A stretch of 46,480 nucleotides of DNA, taken from Synergistota bacterium. GTDB lineage: Bacteria > Synergistota > Synergistia > Synergistales > Synergistaceae. How positions within the stretch are numbered: the stretch's first letter is position 1; each line of letters opens with the position of its first letter. The notes beneath the pieces are model-generated. The model ran no database searches. It was not told the DNA's origin and saw nothing but the letters and a program-made list of their open reading frames with translations. Below, one piece after another: positions 33,205 to 40,150 of this stretch. Made by a program: the position numbers and the translations under genes. The stretch spans positions 1-46,480 of the forward strand of contig JAEXGR010000059.1 of assembly GCA_023450745.1 (NCBI GenBank), read 5' to 3'.

Positions 33205-33948
33205 ATGAGCGCGGCAACGATTTCAAACATAAAATGTATGGCTAAAGTCTTCGAACTTTTTTTCCGATACAGACTAGAGCTTTCGCTTTCCGAAACTGTT
33301 GTGCAGTGCGAAGCGCCTGAGGCTCAAATTAAACCTATACTGGAAAAACTTACAAAACGAGAGTGGCTGTTATTCTCAAAAACAAAAAAAACATACCGCT
33401 ACGGCATGAAATTGCTGCCATTTACAAGAGAAGAAATACTAAAAGCAGAACTTGTACGACAGTTTACCCCCATTATGAAACAGCTTTCCATTGCTTGTAA
33501 TCAGGGCACAATGCTCAACTTTCTTGAGGGTATAAAATCTGTATGTATACAAAAAATAGATCCTAAAAATTCGATACACATTGCGACCAGAATAGGCGGA
33601 GAATCTCCGCTGCATGCCGGAAGCAGCGCAAGGGTCCTGCTTGCCTATGCGCCGGAAACCGTACGTGTCAGCGTCATGTCGTCTCCTTTAAAAAGATATA
33701 CTCCATTCACCATCACATCTCCGGAAGAACTTAGCAAATCCTTATTCGAGATACGCCGAACCAGATGCTGCTCCAGCATTGAAGAAATGAGCCCGGGGGC
33801 CGGTTCTGTATCATGTGCGATCTTGGATGAAGGCAACAACTTACTTGCCGCGCTCTCGATCATCGGCACGCGTTTTGCCTGTGAGAAGGAGGGGGCTCTC
33901 TGGAAGGTGCTCCTCCTTGAGGCTGTCAAAAAAGTTAAGCTGGCATAG
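33205..33948 (+). CDS. IclR-family regulator, second copy
   Basis: A 247-residue IclR-type protein. The C-terminal ligand domain (residues ~85-245) is clear from S-P-L-H-A-G-S-S-A-R-V-L-L-A-Y-A-P-E and S-I-E-E-M-S-P-G. The N-terminal winged helix is less canonical than in the operon copy (L-S-E-T-V-V-Q-C-E-A-P-E-A-Q-I-K-P-I-L-E-K-L). AAGGAG stands seven bases before the ATG. The gene is AT-rich compared with yqeB and the Fur-type gene. It lies within the Mo-hydroxylase maturation region and probably regulates the divergent promoters with its paralogue. Confidence 0.88.
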   Translation: MSAATISNIKCMAKVFELFFRYRLELSLSETVVQCEAPEAQIKPILEKLTKREWLLFSKTKKTYRYGMKLLPFTREEILKAELVRQFTPIMKQLSIACNQGTMLNFLEGIKSVCIQKIDPKNSIHIATRIGGESPLHAGSSARVLLAYAPETVRVSVMSSPLKRYTPFTITSPEELSKSLFEIRRTRCCSSIEEMSPGAGSVSCAILDEGNNLLAALSIIGTRFACEKEGALWKVLLLEAVKKVKLA

Positions 33949-33961
33949 ACAAAACAGAACG

Positions 33962-34002
33962 TTGTAACCTCAACCTGATTGCAATATAATTGCAATCAGG
34001 TT
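33962..34002 (+). promoter_or_regulatory. Promoter and 31-bp operator of the Fur-family gene
   Basis: TTGTAA (33962-33967) and TATAAT (33985-33990) are 17 bp apart. AACCTGATTGCAAT (33972-33985) and ATTGCAATCAGGTT (33989-34002) are perfect reverse complements around ATA. The -10 box is at the centre of symmetry. Fur-family dimers bind AT-rich palindromes like TTGCAAT...ATTGCAA, so autorepression is strongly suggested. Confidence 0.88.
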
Positions 34003-34021
34003 ACTGAGAGGGGGATTCGCT

Positions 34022-34459
34022 TTGAATATAGAAAAAATATTAAGCGGCGCCGGGCTGCGTACTACGCGCCAGCGCAGGGTGATTCTTGAATTGCTTTTCA
34101 GACAGGGCTCTCCCATGTCGCACAGCGAAATACTATCGATGATCGACGATCACCTGGACCGCGTCACGCTTTACCGCACGCTTGAGACGCTGAAAAATTC
34201 CGGCATCGTCCACCAGGTGCAGGGCATCGACGGCGTGTGGCGCTTCTGCGCCCACGAGCAGGATACCGACGGCTGCCCCGGAGACCATCCGCATTTTCTC
34301 TGCCTCTCCTGCGGCAGGATGTTTTGCCTGCCGGATCAGAAGATGCCGCGCGTAAACGTTCCCGAGGGAATGCAGGTAGAGGGAAAACAGTTTGTCGTCT
34401 ACGGCACATGTCCCGGCTGCGCCGTACAAAAATCGGAAGAAAAGGAAGAAAATAAATGA
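34022..34459 (+). CDS. Fur-family metalloregulator
   Basis: A 145-residue Fur/Zur/PerR-type repressor. The N-terminal winged helix is typical (G-L-R-T-T-R-Q-R-R-V-I-L-E-L-L, then D-R-V-T-L-Y-R-T-L-E-T-L). The regulatory His region is H-P-H-F-L-C-L-S-C-G, with a structural zinc site of two C-x-x-C pairs (C-L-S-C and C-P-G-C). The start is TTG behind GGGGGA. Its stop overlaps the start of the molybdopterin-binding gene (ATGA). The metal sensed is not deducible. Linkage to molybdenum-cofactor maturation is unusual for the family. Confidence 0.9.
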   Translation: MNIEKILSGAGLRTTRQRRVILELLFRQGSPMSHSEILSMIDDHLDRVTLYRTLETLKNSGIVHQVQGIDGVWRFCAHEQDTDGCPGDHPHFLCLSCGRMFCLPDQKMPRVNVPEGMQVEGKQFVVYGTCPGCAVQKSEEKEENK

Positions 34460-35502
34460 AGATCACTACGATCCCGCTCGAAGACGCCGTCGGACTGCCG
34501 CTGGCCCACGACCTGACCCAGATCGACGCGAAGAATCATAAAAAATCCGCCCGCTTCAAGAAAGGGCAGGTGATAACGGAGGCCGATCTCGAGACGCTGC
34601 GCGGCATGGGGCGCGAAAACCTCTCGATCATGGAGATGTCCCCCGGAGACGTGCACGAGGACGACGCCGCGCGCCAGCTGGGAGAGGCCCTCTGCGGCGA
34701 CAATCTGCGCCTGACGGAGCCCTCAGAGGGGCGCTGCAATCTCGTCGCGGAGAGCGCGGGCATTCTCTGGTATCTCGCGGAGACGGTAAACCGCGTCAAC
34801 CAGGACCCCGACTGGGTGCTCTCGGCGCTCGCGCCGCACCGCCCGGTACTCGCGGGCCAGGTGGTGGCCGGTTTCCGCATTCGCCCGCTCGTAATGGAGG
34901 ACTACCGCGTGGAGCGCGCCGTCGCGGCGGTGCGCGGCAGTAAACCCTTTATGATCCTGCCCTTCAAGCCTCTAAAGGTCGGACTGATCACAACGGGCAA
35001 AGAGATCGTCGACAAGAAGGTGGAGGACGCTTTTCGCCCGAAGCTGCTGGAGAAGCTGTCGCGGCTCAACGGCACGCTGATGGGACAGCGTTTCTGCACC
35101 GACTCTCTGGAACAGATCAGCGGGGCGATCGCCGCTTTTCTGGGCGAGGGCGCGGACGTCGTCATCTGCACCGGCGGTATGAGCGTCGACGCCGATGACA
35201 AAACGCCGGGGGCCATCCGCAGCCGCTGCCGCAAGATATCTTTCCAGGGCACGCCGGCGCTTCCCGGCGCGATGCTGATGCTGGGCTGGGCGGCCTCGCC
35301 GGAGGATGGCCGCGACGTGGCGGTCATCGGCGCCCCCGCCTGCGTCGCCTTTGACGAGAGGACGGCGCTCGACAAGCTGCTGCCTTTCGTCTTCGCCGGC
35401 ATAGAGCCGGGAGACCTGGTGCGCCGGTGGGGCGTCGGCGGCCTCTGCGAGCACTGCCCCGTGTGTCATTATCCAGCTTGCTCTTTCGCCGCCGGCTCTT
35501 AG
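34456..35502 (+). CDS. Molybdopterin-binding protein of the Se-dependent Mo-hydroxylase type
   Basis: A 348-residue protein with a MoaB/Mog-like domain in its second half (V-G-L-I-T-T-G-K-E-I-V near residue 175, V-V-I-C-T-G-G-M-S-V-D-A-D-D-K-T-P near 240). The N-terminal ~160 residues resemble the MoeA-like linker region. The tail is Cys-rich, C-E-H-C-P-V-C-H-Y-P-A-C, a possible metal or Se/S handling site. It is co-translated with the Fur gene and precedes the XdhC/CoxI gene. The probable role is handling the Mo cofactor before insertion into the hydroxylase. Confidence 0.87.
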   Translation: MKITTIPLEDAVGLPLAHDLTQIDAKNHKKSARFKKGQVITEADLETLRGMGRENLSIMEMSPGDVHEDDAARQLGEALCGDNLRLTEPSEGRCNLVAESAGILWYLAETVNRVNQDPDWVLSALAPHRPVLAGQVVAGFRIRPLVMEDYRVERAVAAVRGSKPFMILPFKPLKVGLITTGKEIVDKKVEDAFRPKLLEKLSRLNGTLMGQRFCTDSLEQISGAIAAFLGEGADVVICTGGMSVDADDKTPGAIRSRCRKISFQGTPALPGAMLMLGWAASPEDGRDVAVIGAPACVAFDERTALDKLLPFVFAGIEPGDLVRRWGVGGLCEHCPVCHYPACSFAAGS

Positions 35503-35594
35503 ACGCGCTGCTGGATATATGTGTCCGGCGCGTCTATTTGGCGAAACAGGCATCGGCCGCTATTTAAAAATATCAAAGATAAGAGGCGATAGGG

Positions 35595-36383
35595 ATGAAT
35601 ATCGAACTTTTGAGTAAGATAAACGAAGAGGTGCAGGCAGGGGGATATGGTGTGCTCTGCACCGTGACTGGCGAGAACGGCTCCACGCCGCGCAGCCGCG
35701 GGGCTTCGATGTGGGTGCGGCCCGACGGCAGTATCGCGGGAACGATCGGCGGCGGCCTGATCGAATATGAGGCGATACAGGAGGCGCTGCGGCTGATAAA
35801 GAGCGGCGAACCCTCGCAGACCTGGCACAAGAGCCTTACGGAGCGCGACGGCATGGCCTGCGGCGGCAGCGCCGACGTCTATATGGAGGTGATCGGCCGC
35901 TGCGACGAGCTCGTCATCTTCGGCGGCGGGCATGTCGGGCGCGCGGTCGCGGAGCTCGGAGCCTTCGCCGGTTTTCGCGTCACGGTCTGGGACGAGCGCC
36001 CCGAGTTCGCCAACGACGAGCATATCCCCTGGGCGCGCAACATCGCCTGCCCCATCGACAAGATCTACGAAAACGGCGTCGCGCTCCACGAACGCAGCTA
36101 CGTCGTCATTATGACGCGCGGGCACGCGCTCGACGCCGAGGCCGTGACGGTGACGGACGGAAAACCGGGAGCCTATTACGGCATGATCGGCTCGCGCAGC
36201 AAGATCGCGACGGTGCGCAAGATGCTGCTCGAGCGCGGCGTGAGCGAACGGCACCTCGACCGGATATATCAGCCGATCGGGCTGCCGATCAAGGCGGAGA
36301 CGCCAAACGAGATCGCCATATCGGTAATGGCGGAGATACTGGCCGTAAAATACGGCGCGGATATAAAAAAGCTGCGCGGATAG
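35595..36383 (+). CDS. XdhC/CoxI family molybdenum-cofactor maturation factor
   Basis: A 262-residue chaperone. The N-terminal CoxI domain has T-G-E-N-G-S-T-P-R-S-R-G-A and I-G-G-G-L-I-E-Y-E, followed by the conserved M-A-C-G-G. The C-terminal Rossmann domain has F-G-G-G-H-V-G-R-A-V and a closing M-I-G-S-R-S-K. XdhC binds Mo cofactor and presents it for sulfuration before transfer to the apoenzyme; in Se-dependent systems selenation is proposed. GAGG lies eight bases before the ATG. Last gene of the Fur-led maturation operon, 92 bp after the previous gene. Confidence 0.92.
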   Translation: MNIELLSKINEEVQAGGYGVLCTVTGENGSTPRSRGASMWVRPDGSIAGTIGGGLIEYEAIQEALRLIKSGEPSQTWHKSLTERDGMACGGSADVYMEVIGRCDELVIFGGGHVGRAVAELGAFAGFRVTVWDERPEFANDEHIPWARNIACPIDKIYENGVALHERSYVVIMTRGHALDAEAVTVTDGKPGAYYGMIGSRSKIATVRKMLLERGVSERHLDRIYQPIGLPIKAETPNEIAISVMAEILAVKYGADIKKLRG

Positions 36384-36425
36384 GCAAGAAACGCACCGCC
36401 AGATTCGTTATTTACCCTTTGAGAT

Positions 36426-36464
36426 GAGACTTTCGTACCTTATAAGTATGAAAGTCTCTTTTTT
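36426..36464 (+). terminator. Rho-independent terminator of the maturation operon
   Basis: GAGACTTTC (36426-36434) pairs exactly with GAAAGTCTC (36450-36458). The stem extends inward through GTAC/GTAT pairs. TTTTTT follows. Confidence 0.9.
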
Positions 36465-36488
36465 ATATCAGAAAGGGTGAGAAACGAC

Positions 36489-37937
36489 ATGTTTGTCTTC
36501 AGAATCTCCGTCATAAAGATTATCGCGCTGTCGCTATTGTTAACCGCAGCCATTTTTCCGGTATCCGGCGGCGCGGAGGAAAAGCAGGTGCTGCTCAAGG
36601 AGGTCGTACTTTCCCGCCACGGCGTGCGCAGTCCCACGCAGCAAGCGGCTGCGCTCGCCGGCTTAAGCGCCAAGCCCTGGCCCCAATGGCCGGTAAAGGC
36701 CGGGCATTTAACGGCGCGCGGCTCGTCGCTGATCTTCCTGCAATGGAAGGCGGAGCGCACGCGGCTGGAAGCCCTCGGGGTAACGCCGGATAAAATCTTC
36801 ATCTGCGCCGACGCCGAGCAGCGCACAATGGCCACCGCGGGGGCCATCTTAGAGGCGCTCGCCCCTCATGGAGGCCTGGCGCCGGTTCTCTCCGACCGGG
36901 CTTTCGTCTATCCGATCTTCCACCCCGTGGAGGCCGGCTTCGCGAATTTTGACGCCGTAGCCGTCCGCCGCGACATTCTGAAAAACGCGGGCGGCAGTCT
37001 CGCGGCGCTCCAGCGTGAGCTGGCCGCCAAGCTCGACATCCTTGCCGAGGTCACGGGGCCGCTGCCGGAAAAGGCCGCCGCCCGCGCGGGCGTGCCCGCA
37101 GGCTCCGCATTTACCGCGATTCCCTCCGAAGTCGAATTCCGCGACGGGAACCGCTCCGTCGGCATCACCGGAGCGCTGGGCGCCGCTTCGAGCGTCGCGG
37201 AGATTTTTCTGCTTGAATATTGTCAGTGGCCGGGTAAAAACGCCGGCTGGGGCGCGGTGGACGGCATGATTCTGAGGGACGTCCTGCCGGTGCACAGCAA
37301 GGTATTTGATGCCGTGAACCGCGCGCGTTCCGTGGCGCGGGCGCGCGCGGGGTCGCTCACGATGCTGCTGGCCTCCTCGCTGTTGTCGGAGGAGCTCTGC
37401 CTCGCGAAGGTCTCCGACGCCGTCAAAGTCCCGGCAGCGGCGGCAGCCGCGGCGATTTTCGTCGGCCACGACACAAACATCGCCGGCGTAGGCGCGCTCA
37501 TCGGCGCAGACTGGCAGCTGCCGGGATTCGCAAAAAATGAGATACCGCCCGGAAGCGCCCTGATCCTTTCGCTCTGGCAGAGGGGAGACGAAAAATTCGT
37601 GACGGCGGAATTTGCCGGACTCTCGTTAGAGGCCTTTCACAGCGACGCCAACCTGCCCGGTTCCGTGAACAGATGCCGCATATCGCTCGCGCACATGCAA
37701 CAAAAACCGGGGACGCGCCCCGCGGATGAGTGCGCGCCGGAAGAATTCGCGGACTGGGTCAACGGCGTCATCGCAAACACCCGGGTGACGGCGATGGAGC
37801 TTCGCACGATAAGCGCCTATCAGACGGACGCGGAGGCCTGCTTCGGCACGGCGGCCGAAAAGCGGCGCCAGCGCGTCGAAATCCTCGCGCGGCGGCTGCC
37901 GCAACCGGTAAAATTATGCGGCGCGGCCTCTCTGTAA
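36489..37937 (+). CDS. Secreted histidine-type acid phosphatase (clade 2, AppA-like)
   Basis: A 482-residue protein with an N-terminal Sec signal (hydrophobic residues ~7-25, cleavage near S-G-G-A-E). The branch-2 histidine phosphatase motif S-R-H-G-V-R-S-P-T holds the catalytic His and Arg near residue 40. The C-terminal proton-donor motif is G-H-D-T-N-I near residue 330. Members hydrolyse phytate, glucose-1-phosphate or other phosphomonoesters in the periplasm. I chose ATG 36489 behind GGTGAG; an in-frame GTG at 36477 overlaps that site. The gene stands alone between terminators. Confidence 0.88.
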   Translation: MFVFRISVIKIIALSLLLTAAIFPVSGGAEEKQVLLKEVVLSRHGVRSPTQQAAALAGLSAKPWPQWPVKAGHLTARGSSLIFLQWKAERTRLEALGVTPDKIFICADAEQRTMATAGAILEALAPHGGLAPVLSDRAFVYPIFHPVEAGFANFDAVAVRRDILKNAGGSLAALQRELAAKLDILAEVTGPLPEKAAARAGVPAGSAFTAIPSEVEFRDGNRSVGITGALGAASSVAEIFLLEYCQWPGKNAGWGAVDGMILRDVLPVHSKVFDAVNRARSVARARAGSLTMLLASSLLSEELCLAKVSDAVKVPAAAAAAAIFVGHDTNIAGVGALIGADWQLPGFAKNEIPPGSALILSLWQRGDEKFVTAEFAGLSLEAFHSDANLPGSVNRCRISLAHMQQKPGTRPADECAPEEFADWVNGVIANTRVTAMELRTISAYQTDAEACFGTAAEKRRQRVEILARRLPQPVKLCGAASL

Positions 37938-37955
37938 CAGGGAGGGCCGCGCCGC
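37918..37955. terminator. GC-rich hairpin at convergent gene ends
   Basis: GCGGCGCGGCC (37918-37928) pairs exactly with GGCCGCGCCGC (37945-37955), and CTCTGT/ACAGGGAG-type pairs extend it across a bulge. It overlaps the last codons of the phosphatase and faces the yedF-like stop. T-runs are weak on both sides. Confidence 0.5.
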
Positions 37956-37966
37956 AAATTACCGCG

Positions 37967-38182
37967 TTACTTCTTAGCCGTCACGGAATAACCGCTCTCG
38001 GTCTCCTTCCACTCCGTCTTCCAGCCCGCGTGCTGCGCGAAGCGGATGACGTTTTCGCGCGAGGTGACGGTATCGACAAATATCTCCGCCACGCCCGCGC
38101 TCATCTTGTCGAGCGCCTTTTTGGTCTCTATCACAGGCTGCGGGCAGGAGAGCCCGCGCGCGTCCACAATCGTCTTTTCCAT
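37967..38182 (-). CDS. TusA/YedF-like sulfur/selenium carrier protein
   Basis: A 71-residue SirA/TusA-fold protein. The signature D-A-R-G-L-S-C-P-Q-P-V-I carries the persulfide (or selenopersulfide) Cys in a C-P-x-P motif. It lies 12 bp behind a YedE-type transporter. The yedE-yedF pairing is associated with selenium metabolism in anaerobes. AGGAGG is eight bases before ATG 38182; a TTG at 38188 is too close. It probably relays S or Se from the transporter to cofactor or SelD-dependent chemistry. Confidence 0.9.
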   Translation of the reverse strand: MEKTIVDARGLSCPQPVIETKKALDKMSAGVAEIFVDTVTSRENVIRFAQHAGWKTEWKETESGYSVTAKK

Positions 38183-38194
38183 TTTCAAGGCCTC

Positions 38195-39277
38195 CTATGC
38201 CATCTTATTTCTGAATCCGAAGCCGACGAGCAGGCAGAAAGCAAGCCCGATGATCGTCGCCGGCGCGCCGAAGCCGCCGATGCCGGCGCCGGAGCTCGCG
38301 AGGGAGAAATTATGCGCGAAGGCCGCGCCGACGAGCATCCCCATGATGAAGGAGCCCGCGTCGGAATCGCCCTCGCCGGACATGATGAGCATTCTGCCCG
38401 GGCAGCCTCCCGCGAGGGTGAAAGCCAATCCCGAAAGCACCATACCGAGGAAGTTCCAGAGCTGCATCGTATGCGCCACAGGCTGTCCCTCAAAGCCCGC
38501 CTTGAACTGTCCAAGGGCAAGGTTGGTCACAAAGGCCGCGAGAATAAAGGCCGCGATTCCTTTAAAGAGATGCGAATCCCGCACCATGATCAGGTCGCGC
38601 ACCGCGCCGATCGTGCAGAAGCGCGTCCGCTGCGCAAGCCAGCCCACGACGAGACCGGCGCCGAGCGAGATGAAGATGGGGGCGTGCGCCGCGCCGGGGC
38701 CCTTTGCGGAGAAGAATACCGGCCCCGTGCCCTCAGGACCGAAAAGGGGCTTCACGAAGAGCAGCGCGAGGATGGCCAGGGCCAGCAGCGGCATGACCAG
38801 CCCCGCCGCCTTCGGCGTGGGGCGCGCCGCGCCGAGGCTGAAACCGTTATAAAGGAACCAGACGCCGATACCGATACCGGCGATGAGCCCCGCGATACCG
38901 GCGATGGCGTTCCAGTCGCCGCCCGCCAGACGCAGATAGGCGCGCCACGGACAGCCGAGGAAGACAAGCGCGCCGATCATCGCGAAAAAGCCGAGCGCGA
39001 AGCGCACCATCGGCGAGGAGCCGCCGCGCGGCCTGTATTCAGAAAAAGCGAGCGCCGAGGCGAAGGCTCCGAGAATAAAGCCCGCGATCTCGGGGCGCAG
39101 ATACTGCACGATGGCGGCGCGGTGCAGACCGAGAGCGCCCGCGATATCGCGCGTGAAGCAGGCGACGCAGAAACCCATGTTTCCCGGGTTTCCAAACTTA
39201 ACAAGCAGCGCCGCGATGACGCCGAGGATGAGCCCCGCGAACGCCGGGCCGTTTTTTGACATAAGAAAACGATCCAA
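38195..39277 (-). CDS. yedE: YedE-family putative selenium/sulfur transporter
   Basis: A 360-residue inner-membrane protein with about ten helices and two YeeE/YedE (DUF395) repeats. Conserved Cys residues occur in the repeat motifs: G-F-C-V-A-C-F-T-R-D in the first, R-T-R-F-C-T-I-G-A-V-R-D in the second, and A-G-G-C-P-G-R near residue 295. They are thought to pass S or Se through the pore. The start is TTG 39277 with AGGAGG eight bases upstream; the next ATG (39262) is too far from it. It fits selenium supply for the hydroxylase system nearby. Preceded by a long structured leader. Confidence 0.9.
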   Translation of the reverse strand: MDRFLMSKNGPAFAGLILGVIAALLVKFGNPGNMGFCVACFTRDIAGALGLHRAAIVQYLRPEIAGFILGAFASALAFSEYRPRGGSSPMVRFALGFFAMIGALVFLGCPWRAYLRLAGGDWNAIAGIAGLIAGIGIGVWFLYNGFSLGAARPTPKAAGLVMPLLALAILALLFVKPLFGPEGTGPVFFSAKGPGAAHAPIFISLGAGLVVGWLAQRTRFCTIGAVRDLIMVRDSHLFKGIAAFILAAFVTNLALGQFKAGFEGQPVAHTMQLWNFLGMVLSGLAFTLAGGCPGRMLIMSGEGDSDAGSFIMGMLVGAAFAHNFSLASSGAGIGGFGAPATIIGLAFCLLVGFGFRNKMA

Positions 39278-39286
39278 AATGATTAC

Positions 39287-39520
39287 CTCCTGTTGGTTTT
39301 ATATGTGGATATCACACAGCAACGCGCCGGCAGGCGTACCGGCCATCCCTTCACATATCAATACAACAGGCAAGAAAGGAGATTATCCTTCTAAGAGCGG
39401 AAATGTGAGGGAACGACAGCAGACGGCGGACTCGGTACACGAGCCGAAGCTAACGGATCACACCATGGCAGCAGTTCCCCCCTCAAGAAATTTTCTCATC
39501 TAGCATATTGGTTATTATAT
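39287..39520 (-). other. Structured 5' leader of yedE, possible riboregulator
   Basis: About 230 bases without a supported gene. ATATGTG (39358-39352 on the minus strand) pairs with CACATAT (39307-39301), enclosing CCGG/CCGG and ending just before the ribosome site. Upstream, a GGGGGAAC-type arm (about 39484-39474) pairs with GTTCCCTC (39414-39407). It encloses AGC-TTCG-GCT and CGG-CTCG/CGAGTCCG hairpins. I do not recognise a known riboswitch consensus. Confidence 0.45.
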
Positions 39521-39787
39521 ACACTAACCCTTTATTTTTGCAAATTACAGCGACGCATTGTTGTGCAAGGGCCTAAACAGAGAGCGACGCCGCGCGGCGC
39601 TCATTCTTTGGACAAAAAGGCGCCGTCATTAGGATCAGACCTTCAATCATTACGCCTACGCAGAAAAATATAAGTATAAAGCACAATGTGCAAAGGATAA
39701 AAGGGAATTATACTTGCCGATATAAGGTCATAAGAGAGCGAACCACAAAAAATAAATAGATTCACGCGCAGAAAGGGATGAAATAAA
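39521..39787. other. Intergenic region, no gene seen
   Basis: Between the yedE leader and the small gene at 39788. It contains a GC palindrome around GCCGCGCGGC (39589-39598), but I found no confident promoter hexamer pair and no reading frame with a ribosome site. Confidence 0.4.
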
Positions 39788-40063
39788 ATGTCTGCCAACA
39801 GAGAAACCACGGGCGCGTCCAAAAGAATCAGGCGAAGCCCCGAATTACTTATAAAAGAACTCGATACGAAGATGAAAAAACTCGAGGAGCGCATCTATAA
39901 AAAGAACAGGGACGCGGTGCATTATATCGGCGCGGCGATCTTAAAACGCGCCAATTTTGATTTTTCCGCCTTCACACACGAGGACCTGGAAGATATCCAG
40001 AACATGACCCCGCGCGGCGAAGAGATGGTAACGGAGATAATCAAAAAAGCCAGCCAGAGCTGA
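39788..40063 (+). CDS. Small conserved-looking protein of unknown function
   Basis: A 91-residue, highly charged soluble protein. Basic residues dominate the first half, with a probable helix or coiled coil at residues ~20-45 (L-I-K-E-L-D-T-K-M-K-K-L-E-E-R-I-Y-K-K). The middle segment H-Y-I-G-A-A-I-L-K-R-A-N-F-D-F resembles small DNA-associated or mobilisation-type accessory proteins, but I do not recognise a family. AAAGGGATG lies upstream of the ATG. A very strong terminator follows at once, which supports a real, separately transcribed gene. Confidence 0.7.
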   Translation: MSANRETTGASKRIRRSPELLIKELDTKMKKLEERIYKKNRDAVHYIGAAILKRANFDFSAFTHEDLEDIQNMTPRGEEMVTEIIKKASQS

Positions 40064-40084
40064 TACCCCCCTAATAAACCCCGC

Positions 40085-40126
40085 AAGACAAAAAGAGGCG
40101 GTCAAAAGACCGCCTCTTTTTGTCTT
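40085..40126. terminator. Perfect 19-bp bidirectional terminator
   Basis: AAGACAAAAAGAGGCGGTC (40085-40103) and its exact complement (40108-40126) flank an AAAA loop. A- and T-runs inside the stem let it act for the gene ending at 40063 (+) and for ilvA (-). Confidence 0.93.
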
Positions 40127-40150
40127 GGCATATTTTTATATTTCGCCGCC

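Noticed and set aside
37730..39259. 509-codon plus-strand frame covering yedE and the phosphatase end
   Set aside because: Arg/Glu/Ala-rich shadow translation. YedE and the TusA-like gene on the other strand are clear.
39445..39505. Short leader ORF with in-frame TGA before yedE, possible selenocysteine codon
   Set aside because: Start lacks a ribosome site, the peptide is very short, and no bacterial SECIS hairpin could be drawn with confidence just after the TGA.
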